Origin: Acidobacteriota bacterium
Lineage (GTDB): Bacteria; Acidobacteriota; Polarisedimenticolia; Gp22-AA2
Assembly (NCBI GenBank): GCA_027297005.1
Contig: JAPUIN010000083.1
Location: forward strand, 1-9,268
DNA: 9,268 nt
Direction of reading: 5' to 3'
Within the stretch, counting starts at the first letter, position 1. Every line of letters begins with the position of its first letter. Under the pieces are notes generated by a model. It worked only from the letters and a program-made list of their open reading frames with translations. It was not told where the DNA came from and searched no databases. Positions 1-7,476 of this stretch are shown one piece after another. A program made the position numbers and the translations under genes.

Positions 1-917
1 CCGCTGCCGACGTCCCCCTGCAGGAGACGATTCATCGGGCGGCCCGACATCAGGTCGTCGGCGATCTCCTTGAGCGACCGCCGCTGAGCCGCAGTCAGAT
101 GGAACGGCAGCGCGTCGCGCAGACGATCGCGGATTCGATCATCGACGCGCAGGCCAGGACGGCGGGGGCACTCCTCGTTCTCGCGCCGCGACAGGGCGAA
201 ACCAAGCTGCAGGAAGAAGAACTCCTCGAAGATCAGGCGCCGGTGGGCCGGCGTCCGCCCGTCGATCAGCATCTGCGGATCGGTGGTTTCGGGGGGGAAA
301 TGAACCTCGCGAAACGCGGTGCTACGCGAAGGGAAGCCGCGCGAGCGCGCGATCCCCTCCGGCAGAGGATCGGGGAGATCTGGAGACAGGGATTCGAGCA
401 GGCCGTACAGGAGCGACCGGATCGCGCGTGTCGAGAGTCCCGGCAGGCGGCCATGGATCGGCACCACCCGGCCAGCGTGGATCGTCTCCTCCTCACCCTC
501 CCCAAGGACCTCGAACTGCGGGCTCTGGAGGACGAGCGTGCGGCGCCCGAAGCGGGCGATCTCGGCCGGACCGTGCAGAATCACGAGACGTCCCGGCGTC
601 AGCAGCGTGCGCAACCAGGGCTGGTTGAAGAAGATGACGCGAATCGAACCGCTCTCGTCCTCAGCCAGAGCCTCGAAGATGGTGAAGCGCCGGGCCCTCG
701 TGCGCCTCAGCGTGGCGGTGACGATCCGCGCCCGGACCGTGGCGCGCACGCCGGGCGCAAGCTGCGCGATCGGCCAGAAGCGACTGCGATCCTCGTACCG
801 GAACGGAAGGTGAAAGAGAAAATCCTCGACGCAACGGAGCCCGTGGGATTCCAGCTCGGTGGCCCGACGCGGTCCAATCCCCTTCACGTAACGCAGGGGC
901 GTCGTCAATTCGGTCAC
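1..917 (-). CDS. recG: ATP-dependent DNA helicase RecG, N-terminal part (cut by left edge)
   Basis: RecG is a cytoplasmic superfamily-2 helicase that remodels stalled replication forks and branch-migrates Holliday junctions. The 305 visible codons cover the N-terminal region. There is a helix-hairpin-helix-like start (PLRYVKGIGPRRATEL, near residue 10), then FLFHLPFRYEDRSR, which is the RecG signature leading into the OB-fold wedge domain (about residues 50-150). The helicase core entry follows (LPFHLTAAQRRSLKEI, Gln278 as Q-motif), and then PMNRLLQGDVGS at 294-305. The Walker A motif is cut after its Ser, with a following Gly begun. The motif spacing agrees with E. coli RecG, so nothing seems missing at the N terminus. 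The start is GTG at 917-915: it has GGAGGGG at 926-920, and the nearby ATG is out of frame. The helicase motifs beyond Walker A and the C-terminal domain lie outside the window. No functional link to its neighbours is evident; it is a housekeeping gene. Confidence 0.96.
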   Translation of the reverse strand, partial: MTELTTPLRYVKGIGPRRATELESHGLRCVEDFLFHLPFRYEDRSRFWPIAQLAPGVRATVRARIVTATLRRTRARRFTIFEALAEDESGSIRVIFFNQPWLRTLLTPGRLVILHGPAEIARFGRRTLVLQSPQFEVLGEGEEETIHAGRVVPIHGRLPGLSTRAIRSLLYGLLESLSPDLPDPLPEGIARSRGFPSRSTAFREVHFPPETTDPQMLIDGRTPAHRRLIFEEFFFLQLGFALSRRENEECPRRPGLRVDDRIRDRLRDALPFHLTAAQRRSLKEIADDLMSGRPMNRLLQGDVGS

Positions 918-976
918 GGCCCCTCCATCCGGTCCGGCGATCCCCGTCCACTCGGCGGGCCGGGCCCGGAACGGCG

Positions 977-1005
977 ATTATAGTGCGCCCGGTGCGTCGC
1001 ATCGA
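977..1005 (-). promoter_or_regulatory. possible recG promoter overlapping the transporter stop codon
   Basis: Read on the minus strand, a perfect TATAAT hexamer lies at 982-977 and overlaps the TAA stop of the upstream transporter gene. The hexamer 17 nt upstream (TCGATG, 1005-1000) matches the -35 consensus at only three of six positions. A start near 970 would leave a leader of about 50 nt before recG. The alternative is read-through from the transporter gene, and the TATAAT could be chance. Confidence 0.25.
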
Positions 1006-1856
1006 CGCGACTCCGCTCGAAACGCCAGCGCCACCCCTGCCGCGATCAGCACCGCGCCGGGGATCAGCATGAGCGCCGGCACCTCCCCGAACAGCAGGAG
1101 GGCGTACAGGCTGGCCATGGCCGGCTCGGCCAGCACCGTCAGGTTGGCGAGATAGGCCGGCAGGAGTCGCACCGCCCAGTTCAGCGCTCCGTGTCCGAGC
1201 AACTGGGGCACGAGGGCCATCAGGATCAGCCACGGTATCTCAGCCCGCTGCGGCGCCAGGCTCTGACCGCTGACGATGGCCAGGGCGAGCGCCCCGATCG
1301 ACGCGCTGGCGTTGACGATCAAAAGGTAACCGGTGAACGGCATGGAGACACGACTGGCCCGCCCGATCACGAGATAACCGGCCGCGAAGACCGCCCCCGC
1401 CAGCGCCAGCAGGTCGCCGGTCAGTCGTCCCCCTCCCGACGACAGATCGGACGCGGTGATCAGGGCGATCCCGACCAGCGCCAGCGCCACCGCCGCGAAC
1501 GTGCGCCCGGCGGGTCTCTCCCGCAGCAGCATCCATGAAAAGACCATTGAGAAGACCGGCTGGGTCGAGACGAGCAACGTGCTGGCGGCGATCGTCGTGT
1601 AGGACAGGGACGTGATCCAGGTGGCGAAATGGAGGGAGAGAAGAAGGCCGGCTCCCGCGCCCGCCGCGATCGCGCGCCCGGTTGGCCGGTGCGCCCGGAG
1701 AGCCGGGATGCCGAGCGGAGCGATCAGAATGGTCGCGAAGAGGACGCGGTACAACGCGATGGTGAGCGGCTCGGAGGAGCAGATCCGCACGAGGATCGAT
1801 CCCCACGAGATCGATGCCGCCGCCAGCAACAGCACCCAGCGCCCGGCACCGCTCAT
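978..1856 (-). CDS. EamA/DMT-superfamily inner-membrane transporter
   Basis: This 292-residue polytopic membrane protein has the usual length and the two-repeat plan of ten-helix drug/metabolite (EamA, formerly DUF6) transporters. Repeat one spans about residues 7-140 and repeat two about 153-282. Each repeat ends in the characteristic segment: ASTLLVSTQPVFSMVFSW followed by LLRERP in the first, and LTVLAEPAMASLYALLLFGE in the second. Family members export or import small metabolites such as amino acids, nucleosides or drugs. The substrate cannot be read from sequence, so no gene name is given. I chose the ATG at 1856-1854, directly before the first hydrophobic helix. A longer reading from 1943 would add 29 polar residues and overlap the end of the receptor gene. 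The Shine-Dalgarno sequence is weak (GGGA a few bases upstream). The receptor stop is 31 nt upstream, so co-transcription with the receptor is likely but their functions need not be linked. Confidence 0.92.
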   Translation of the reverse strand: MSGAGRWVLLLAAASISWGSILVRICSSEPLTIALYRVLFATILIAPLGIPALRAHRPTGRAIAAGAGAGLLLSLHFATWITSLSYTTIAASTLLVSTQPVFSMVFSWMLLRERPAGRTFAAVALALVGIALITASDLSSGGGRLTGDLLALAGAVFAAGYLVIGRASRVSMPFTGYLLIVNASASIGALALAIVSGQSLAPQRAEIPWLILMALVPQLLGHGALNWAVRLLPAYLANLTVLAEPAMASLYALLLFGEVPALMLIPGAVLIAAGVALAFRAESRRCDAPGAL

Positions 1857-1887
1857 CAGGATTCCCGCGGCATAACCGGACAGGCTC

Positions 1888-4800
1888 CTAAAAATCGATC
1901 TGGAAGCCGACCTGGATTCGCCGGCCGAAACGGCGCGTGCCATCGATCTGGAGCGACCCCGCCGTCAAGCCGGTGTCGGCGCTGATCAGGATCTCGGGGT
2001 TCGGATCGATCGTCAAGATACGCAGGTCGTCGGTGTTGAGGAGGTTGAACACCTCCAGGAAAATCGCCCCGGCGTATTTGCCGAAGACGACCGCCTTGCG
2101 GGCCCGCATGTTGATATCGTAGAAAGCATGGTTGCGCTGGCTGTTGCGCCGCATGTCCCGGAATTTGAATTCGCTTCCGACCCGCTCGGTGCGGCCGAAT
2201 CGGGTCCGGAACTGCTGGTATCCGACGTTGTCGAGCGCGAAGAAGCGCGACACGGTCGAGAACGGAAGCCCCGAACTCCAGGTCGACGACAGGCCGAGCA
2301 TCCAGTCGCCGGGCAGGAAGGTGACAGCGTTCAGCTTGACCACGTGACGTTGATCGAACTCGAGGTAGCCGAACTCCGACTCGACCGTCGAGGGATCGTT
2401 GCCGAGCCGCGACTCAAAATCCTCCGCCTCCCCCACTGCCCGGGAGTAAGTGTAGGAGCCCTGCAACTCCCACCGTCGTGACAGCCGCTTGGTGACGGCC
2501 AGCTCGATCCCCTTGTACCGCGCCTGGTTGAAATTTCCGACGCGCAGCACCTGGTTGAAGAAGAAGTTGTAAATGTAGAGGTCGGGCCGGCCGTCGCGCA
2601 CCGATTGGCTGGCGTTCACGGTCCCGGCGGGCGGCAACTGACCGAACTGATCGAGGGGATCGCCATCAGGACCGAGCCGCAAGGTGTGATTGACGTCGAT
2701 GTCCTGAAGCTGATCACGATAGTGGCGATCGATGTAAGTGATGGACAAGGCGACTTCGGGCGCAATCTCCCGCTCGAAGCCGATGGTGAACTCGTCGCTG
2801 TACGGAGTCTGGAGCCCCCGATCCACTTGCGTCGAGGACGGGGGGGCCTTGGAGATGATGTTTCCGAGGTTGCGGTTCGGAACCCCCCCCGCCACGCCGT
2901 CGGCGTCGAGCAGGTAGTAGCGGTTGATGATGTCCGGCCCCTCCTCCCCGATGATCGTGTTCAGGAACAGTTTGTCGTAGTAGCGGCCCCAGGTGGCGAA
3001 CACCTTGCTCCGGCCGTTCGACCACGGATCCCAGGAGATCGAAAGCCGGGGCGCCAGATTGTTGTTCGTCAGCCGGAACGCCTCCCGCTGCTGAGCCAGC
3101 ACGCCGCGCTGGGCTAGCCGCACCGCATCGATCTCCCCTCCGGGCGTCAGCACGTCCGGAAACAGGCTGGCGATCTGGCGGGAGGTGAAGCCGGCCTCGG
3201 TGTGATGGCGGGACATACGCGAAATGGCCAGCATGCGCAGCCGGTTCAAATCGTCCACGACGCTGTGATCGAACGGGTAATTTTTACAGACGTCCCCCCC
3301 GGTCTCATGGTTGCCGGCGAAGATCGGGTCCGCGCAGAACCCGAAGCTGGCCAGGCCGTCGTTATTGCCGATGCGGAAGTCATCCAGACCACGCTCTCCG
3401 CCGCCGAGGTTCCACAATTTGTTGTACTCCTGCCGCTCCCTGGACGGTTCGAACGGGGTGTAGCCGAACGAATCGGTGACCTCACGATCGAACCGCAGGC
3501 CGACCGACATGTTGAGATTGGGGAACGGTTTGTACGAGTCCTGAACATAGACGCCGGTCGTCAGGTTGAGTGCCTCGTTCGCAACGAACGGCTGCGCCGG
3601 CAGGAGGGCGCGGATGGTACTGGGGCCGAAGCGCGCGTTTCGCAAGAGAGGGGCGAGCACGGAGCGCGATTCGATCGCGCGGTCGAAACTCTCACGCTCG
3701 ACGACGAGACCCGCCTTGATGTCGTGGCTGCCCCAGTAATCAGGGATGTAGACCCCGAGGTCCTCGCGCAGGGTGAACCGCTTGCGACGATCACTGACGT
3801 TCTGGAAATGGGGGCCGCTCGTCACCCCGGTGTCCCGGTTGATGATGTACTCCCGGTCCGGTTGCTCCGGGGTGAGCCTTCCGAAGGGGTAGGTGTTATC
3901 CGGGAACGGGACATCGTCGAGAATCTGGTTGCCGTTCCTGTCCTCGGTCCCCAGATCCAGTCGGCCGTCCCCGTCGATGTCCTCGCCGCGGTCGAGCAGC
4001 CCGTTGCCGTTCTGATCCTCGTTGAGGAAGTCCAGATGCCCGTCGCAGTCGACGTCCTCCCGCTCCTCTCCCTCGCACCCGCCTTGGGGGGTCACCCGGC
4101 CGTCTCTGTCGAGATCCTCCCCAACGTCGAGAAGCCGATTGCCGTTGAAATCCTCGAAGATGTCGAAGTTGCCGTCCCCGTCTAAATCCTCGCCCGGGTC
4201 GCGCTCACGGGCCTCGAAGAAACCGTTCCCGTTGCGGTCGATGTTGAGCAGGCCGTTGCCGTTGGTGTCGGGATTCAGAGTCGGAGTGATCTCCGGACGC
4301 TCGTCGAAGTATGAGATGGAGGATTCCAGGGAGACCTGCGGGGTCAGGATGGAGGAGGCCTTCAGGGTCAGGACGAGACCGCCCCGGTTCAGTGTGAAAC
4401 CGCTCTCCTCGCGCAGGAAGCTGTTGAGGCCCTGGTTCGTGATCTCCTGCGGATCGTAGTTGACCGAGAAGGCGATCCGGTGGCTGGGACTCACCTGGAC
4501 GGTCACTTTGGCGAACTCACGCCATTCCGTCGTCCCGGTGACGAAGGCGGAGTTCAGCGCGTTCACCGGATCCTCCCGCCTGATGTACTCGTGGGCCGTG
4601 AAGAACCATGCGCGGTCGCGCACGATCGGGCCTTCGAGGGAAAGGAACGGCATGAAATCGTTGAACTCCAGATCCCGCAGTCCGGACTCCCCCACCCCTC
4701 CATGCAGGCTCGGATCGTCGATTCCCGCGCCGTCGCCGTCCAGTGCCGATCCACGCCAGAAGAACTTGAAGGTCCCCTGAAAATCGTTGCCGCCCGACTT

Positions 4801-5517
4801 GGTGATGATGTTGGCGAACCCCCCCTGGGCGCGGCTGAATTCCGCCGTCGCACCCGAGGTGATCACCTCGATCTCCTGGATCGATTCGATGTTGAGCTGC
4901 GCCCCGATCTGCCCGGTCAGCGGATCGGTGGTCGAAACCCCGTCGACCAGGGTGACGACGTCGGTGTCGCGCGCCCCGTGGATGTTCGGGTTCCCGTCTC
5001 CGTCCACGTCGGTCACGCCGGGGGCGAGGGTCAGTAGATCCTGGTAATTGCGCCCCAGGATCGGCAGGGAGTCGATGAACTCGGAGGAGATCACCGTCCG
5101 TCCCGTCGGACGATCGAGACTGACGGGATTCGATTGCGCGCGTACCTCGATCTGTTCCTGGTACTCGGTGCGGCGCTGCAGGGTGATGCGCAGTGTGGTG
5201 AAGCGTGACGGCTCGACCCGCACCTCGATCATGGAGACCGTGGCGAAGCCGGGAAATGTCGCCCGCACGACGTAGTCGGACGCCGGGGGCAGGGATGGGA
5301 TCCGGAACGAGCCGGCGTCGTCGGTGACCGCCCCGCGCCCGCTGATTCCCCGCGCGCGGCTGGCGGCGGCGACGCTGACGCCGGCCATAGGCCAGCCGCG
5401 CTCGTCCGTCACCTGCCCCCTGAGTCCACCGAGCGTCTGCGACTCGATATCGGGCCCCGACGCCAGAACGATCGCGGCCAGCAACAGGCGAGCCCAGACT
5501 CCCCGAGGACCCGGCAT
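1888..5517 (-). CDS. Oar-like TonB-dependent outer-membrane receptor with calcium-loop insert
   Basis: This 1209-residue outer-membrane beta-barrel is predicted to import a large or scarce ligand using TonB/ExbBD energy; the ligand is unknown. Order of parts: a signal peptide (about 1-25, hydrophobic LLLAAIVLAS); a carboxypeptidase-regulatory-like beta-sandwich (about 28-115, starting GGLRGQVTDERG and including TDDAGSFRIPSLP); a likely TonB box, QIEVRAQ, near 122-128; a plug (about 135-245, with LPILGRNYQDLLTLAPGV, VTLVDGVSTTDPLTG and IESIQEIEVIT); and a barrel from about 246 to the terminal Phe, an outer-membrane insertion signal (GFQIDF). TPYSDEFTIGFERE (905-918) is typical of the Oar-like group. 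Residues 417-534 form an acidic calcium-loop insert in the barrel. Only four cysteines are present, in two pairs (481/491 and 728/744), possible disulfides in external loops. The start ATG has AGGGGAG at 5530-5524 with 6 nt spacing. No dedicated substrate-binding lipoprotein or TonB gene is adjacent. Confidence 0.93.
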   Translation of the reverse strand: MPGPRGVWARLLLAAIVLASGPDIESQTLGGLRGQVTDERGWPMAGVSVAAASRARGISGRGAVTDDAGSFRIPSLPPASDYVVRATFPGFATVSMIEVRVEPSRFTTLRITLQRRTEYQEQIEVRAQSNPVSLDRPTGRTVISSEFIDSLPILGRNYQDLLTLAPGVTDVDGDGNPNIHGARDTDVVTLVDGVSTTDPLTGQIGAQLNIESIQEIEVITSGATAEFSRAQGGFANIITKSGGNDFQGTFKFFWRGSALDGDGAGIDDPSLHGGVGESGLRDLEFNDFMPFLSLEGPIVRDRAWFFTAHEYIRREDPVNALNSAFVTGTTEWREFAKVTVQVSPSHRIAFSVNYDPQEITNQGLNSFLREESGFTLNRGGLVLTLKASSILTPQVSLESSISYFDERPEITPTLNPDTNGNGLLNIDRNGNGFFEARERDPGEDLDGDGNFDIFEDFNGNRLLDVGEDLDRDGRVTPQGGCEGEEREDVDCDGHLDFLNEDQNGNGLLDRGEDIDGDGRLDLGTEDRNGNQILDDVPFPDNTYPFGRLTPEQPDREYIINRDTGVTSGPHFQNVSDRRKRFTLREDLGVYIPDYWGSHDIKAGLVVERESFDRAIESRSVLAPLLRNARFGPSTIRALLPAQPFVANEALNLTTGVYVQDSYKPFPNLNMSVGLRFDREVTDSFGYTPFEPSRERQEYNKLWNLGGGERGLDDFRIGNNDGLASFGFCADPIFAGNHETGGDVCKNYPFDHSVVDDLNRLRMLAISRMSRHHTEAGFTSRQIASLFPDVLTPGGEIDAVRLAQRGVLAQQREAFRLTNNNLAPRLSISWDPWSNGRSKVFATWGRYYDKLFLNTIIGEEGPDIINRYYLLDADGVAGGVPNRNLGNIISKAPPSSTQVDRGLQTPYSDEFTIGFEREIAPEVALSITYIDRHYRDQLQDIDVNHTLRLGPDGDPLDQFGQLPPAGTVNASQSVRDGRPDLYIYNFFFNQVLRVGNFNQARYKGIELAVTKRLSRRWELQGSYTYSRAVGEAEDFESRLGNDPSTVESEFGYLEFDQRHVVKLNAVTFLPGDWMLGLSSTWSSGLPFSTVSRFFALDNVGYQQFRTRFGRTERVGSEFKFRDMRRNSQRNHAFYDINMRARKAVVFGKYAGAIFLEVFNLLNTDDLRILTIDPNPEILISADTGLTAGSLQIDGTRRFGRRIQVGFQIDF
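3916..4269 (-). repeat. array of nine EF-hand/thrombospondin-3-like calcium loops inside the receptor
   Basis: Receptor residues 417-534 contain nine copies of D-x-[DN]-x-[DN]-x-x-x-[DNET]. They start at 417, 427, 444, 456, 468, 488, 501, 513 and 526. Examples are DRNGNGFFE, DLDGDGNFD, DQNGNGLLD and DIDGDGRLD. Most spacings are 12-13 residues, with outliers of 10, 17 and 20. Loops of this form bind calcium in dockerins, thrombospondin type 3 repeats and EF-hands, where positions 1, 3, 5 and 9 supply ligands. The array follows a predicted strand (residues about 396-406) and is followed by ordinary barrel sequence from about 575. It therefore most likely lies in one extracellular loop. Calcium binding is inferred from motif form only. 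Confidence 0.8.
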
Positions 5518-5551
5518 TCAGATCTCCCCTACCCCATGGAGGTATGACCTC

Positions 5552-5557
5552 ATTCTA
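5552..5557 (-). promoter_or_regulatory. possible -10 element of the receptor gene
   Basis: TAGAAT on the minus strand (5557-5552) matches the -10 consensus at five of six positions. It would give a leader of about 28 nt that carries the good AGGGGAG ribosome site. No recognisable -35 hexamer lies 16-18 nt upstream, so an activator or another sigma factor may be needed, or the match is chance. Confidence 0.27.
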
Positions 5558-5660
5558 CAACGCATCCCCCACCCGACCGCCCCTCCCGGGCCGATCGGTC
5601 GCGCGGCGTACACCCCGCACCCGATGCCGCATTCCGACCCCACCGTGATCGCGGATTGTC

Positions 5661-5689
5661 TTGACGCACAAGGGTTTGTGTCCTATATT
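5661..5689 (+). promoter_or_regulatory. near-consensus sigma-70-type promoter for the metalloprotease-like gene
   Basis: TTGACG (5661-5666) and TATATT (5684-5689) each match the housekeeping consensus at five of six positions and are separated by exactly 17 nt. Transcription would start about 6-7 nt after the -10, near the A at 5696. That is only about 4 nt before the ATG at 5700, so the mRNA would be nearly leaderless. This fits the absence of any Shine-Dalgarno sequence before that ATG. The TTG of the -35 box is also in frame with the gene and could be mistaken for its start codon. Confidence 0.65.
5667..5680 (+). promoter_or_regulatory. inverted repeat in the promoter spacer, candidate operator
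   Basis: CACAA (5667-5671), four central bases (GGGT), then TTGTG (5676-5680) form a perfect 5-bp inverted repeat that fills most of the spacer between the -35 and -10 elements. A dimeric repressor bound there would block polymerase. The arms are short, so chance cannot be excluded. No regulator gene is in the window. Confidence 0.27.
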
Positions 5690-5699
5690 CGGGTCACTC

Positions 5700-7433
5700 A
5701 TGGCTCGAGAACCGCAGTCCGTCGTACGCCGCATGGTCCTGATGCTGACGCTCGTCGTCCTCGCCATGGCTCTGCCACGGGCGCCCGCTCTCGCGCGGAC
5801 TGATGATCGCCATGTCTCGATCGCCTCGCTGCTTTCGGGTGATCGGAACGCCGAAGCGGACGTCGCCCTCTCGATCGATGGTCCGGCCGCTGCCCTTTCG
5901 GCTCTCTCGGGTGAGCGTGACTTTCCGATTCCGTGCGCCACGCTCCCCCTGGCGGCGATGTCGGAGAGCGGAGCCGGCTCCCTGGGTGGAAGAATCCGCG
6001 CCGCGGCCTCACGGCCGGTCCTGGAGGACCCGCGTCGACTCGCGGCGGTCAACGGGCGCTATACGATTCGATACTCCGGTCTCACGACCGCGCCCAACCC
6101 TGATCGGAATCGCAACGGCCATCCCGATCGACTCGATCGGATCGCGGAGTCGATCGAGGCCGCACACTCTTACCTGGTCGAACATCTCGGTTTCCCCTCC
6201 CCTGCCCCGCAGAGGGGGACGCTCGACATCCTTCTGGCCCCCCTCGGCCACGGGCTGGAGGGGTATACGATCGGCGGTGGGGAGACGTCCCCACGATTGG
6301 TGCTCGATTCGGGACTGTCCGCCGATCGCCTCATGCCGGCTGTCCTCCACCAGATGGCCCACGCCTCCCTGCAGAGGATCGTTCCGCGCGACCGTTCGTT
6401 TTGGTCCGAGGCGACCGCAACCTGGCTGGAGGTGAGCGCGGTAGGGGATCCGACCGGCGCCAGCGCGGGGCTTGCTGCGCGCTTTCTCTCTCCCGACCGG
6501 CCGCTCGAGGATGATGGCCTGCTGATGATGAGCGGTGCCATGCTCTGGCCGATGTTCCTCGCGGATCGGACGGGAGATCCGTCGATCGTCCGACAGGTCT
6601 GGCAGGAGATGGCGCTCGAGGGAGTGGACGCGATCGAAGCCGCGCGACGCACTCTGGTGCGCGCCGCGGGGATCACGCTCGAGGAGGCGTTCCGCGAATT
6701 CGTCGGCTGGAATTTGCTCACCGCAAGCCGTGATGACGGATTGCACTACTCGATCGGATCCCTTCTGCCAGAAAGCCGCCTCATCACGCTCGGCCCTGCG
6801 CCGTTCCAGGTCGATCCGGTCGACGCGATCGGGCCGCTCGGCAGTCTCGCCTTCCGCATCGAGGGAAACCGCAGGAAAGGCGCTCTGAGCCTCGAGATCT
6901 ACGGCACGGGGGGCCGACCTGAGGCCGACCTGTTCGCCACTTTCGAATCGGAAGGGTCGCAGAGATTGCTGATCCCGGTCCCGATCGACAGATCGGGCAC
7001 CGGTCGAGTCGAACTGCCGTGGAGTGATGTGGCGGAGGTCTGGATCGTGCTGCGAAACGCCTCGACGACGCCAGGCGACGAGGCCCGCTTCCAGGTGCGC
7101 GGCGGACACGATCCCTACGGACCTTTTGATCTCGCCGGCTTCACCGCGCGACCTCTCGGGCCAACCTTGCAGCTCGAGTGGACGACCGCCTCCGAGAGCG
7201 GCCTGATGGGCTGGAACGTGCAGCGCGCGACCACCCCCGAGGGCCCGTTCCTCCGCCTGAACGGGATCGCCGTGCCTGCCTTCGGCGACAGCAAATCGGA
7301 GATCGGGTATGTCTTTGTGGACGGAAGTACTGTGCCGGGACGCCGTTACTACTATCGCCTGGAGGGGCTGACGACGCTAGGGCTCGTGGAGCGTTCGCAC
7401 ATCGTCAGCGGCCGGGTCCCGCCCCGTCCCTAG
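5700..7433 (+). CDS. secreted MXAN_6640-type metalloprotease-like protein, probably catalytically dead
   Basis: This 577-residue exported protein has an N-terminal signal peptide (VLMLTLVVLAMALPRAPALA, about 13-32). The central part (about 118-345) resembles the MXAN_6640 family of putative secreted metalloproteases. It has a short strand, then the calcium-loop-like DRNRNGHPD (135-143) and RIAESIEAAHSYLVEHLGFP, then the zinc-site region, a WPMFLADRTGDPSIVRQVWQ segment (283-302) and FREFVGWNLL (331-340). The zinc-site helix reads HQMAH (217-221), with the downstream ligand-type Glu in WSEATATWLE (Glu237). Two His and this Glu could still bind zinc, but the catalytic Glu is Gln218. The C-terminal part (about 478-575) is a fibronectin-III-like module with LEWTTASESGLMGWNVQR and RRYYYRLEGL. 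The ATG at 5700 is chosen because the predicted transcript starts at about 5696. A start at the ATG at 5733 would also keep a signal peptide. The gene is divergent from the receptor; a substrate or partner is unknown. Confidence 0.78.
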   Translation: MAREPQSVVRRMVLMLTLVVLAMALPRAPALARTDDRHVSIASLLSGDRNAEADVALSIDGPAAALSALSGERDFPIPCATLPLAAMSESGAGSLGGRIRAAASRPVLEDPRRLAAVNGRYTIRYSGLTTAPNPDRNRNGHPDRLDRIAESIEAAHSYLVEHLGFPSPAPQRGTLDILLAPLGHGLEGYTIGGGETSPRLVLDSGLSADRLMPAVLHQMAHASLQRIVPRDRSFWSEATATWLEVSAVGDPTGASAGLAARFLSPDRPLEDDGLLMMSGAMLWPMFLADRTGDPSIVRQVWQEMALEGVDAIEAARRTLVRAAGITLEEAFREFVGWNLLTASRDDGLHYSIGSLLPESRLITLGPAPFQVDPVDAIGPLGSLAFRIEGNRRKGALSLEIYGTGGRPEADLFATFESEGSQRLLIPVPIDRSGTGRVELPWSDVAEVWIVLRNASTTPGDEARFQVRGGHDPYGPFDLAGFTARPLGPTLQLEWTTASESGLMGWNVQRATTPEGPFLRLNGIAVPAFGDSKSEIGYVFVDGSTVPGRRYYYRLEGLTTLGLVERSHIVSGRVPPRP

Positions 7434-7476
7434 GGGCCTGTCCTGAGTCGGCGTGGGGCGCGTCCCCCATTCACCC

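Noticed and set aside
99..983. 294-codon plus-strand frame at the left end
   Set aside because: The opposite strand clearly encodes RecG with family motifs throughout; the plus-strand product is Arg/Pro/Gly-rich noise.
1857..1943. Longer N terminus for the EamA transporter
   Set aside because: It would add 29 polar residues before the first helix and overlap the receptor gene. The ATG at 1856 fits family length.
3202..4185. Long open frame (327 codons) on the plus strand opposite the receptor
   Set aside because: It is antisense to the calcium-loop array. Its repetitive Val/Ala/Pro-rich product is the mirror of GAC-GGC-rich codons, with no recognisable domain.
5661..5699. TTG at 5661 as the start of the metalloprotease-like protein
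   Set aside because: This TTG is part of a near-perfect -35 box, and transcription should begin after it. The extra 13 residues would also lengthen the polar segment ahead of the signal peptide.
5518..5699. Search for a small RNA, riboswitch or short gene in the divergent intergenic region
   Set aside because: Apart from the promoter elements and the inverted repeat, I saw no stable extended hairpin and no start codon with a ribosome site and coding bias.
6009..7109. 366-codon minus-strand frame opposite the metalloprotease-like gene
   Set aside because: The product is rich in Arg, Glu and Asp with no family resemblance. The plus-strand frame has a signal peptide and family motifs.
7454..7469. 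Hairpin TGGGG-CGCGTC-CCCCA between the convergent genes as a two-way terminator
   Set aside because: The stem is only 5 bp and no T-run follows on either strand.
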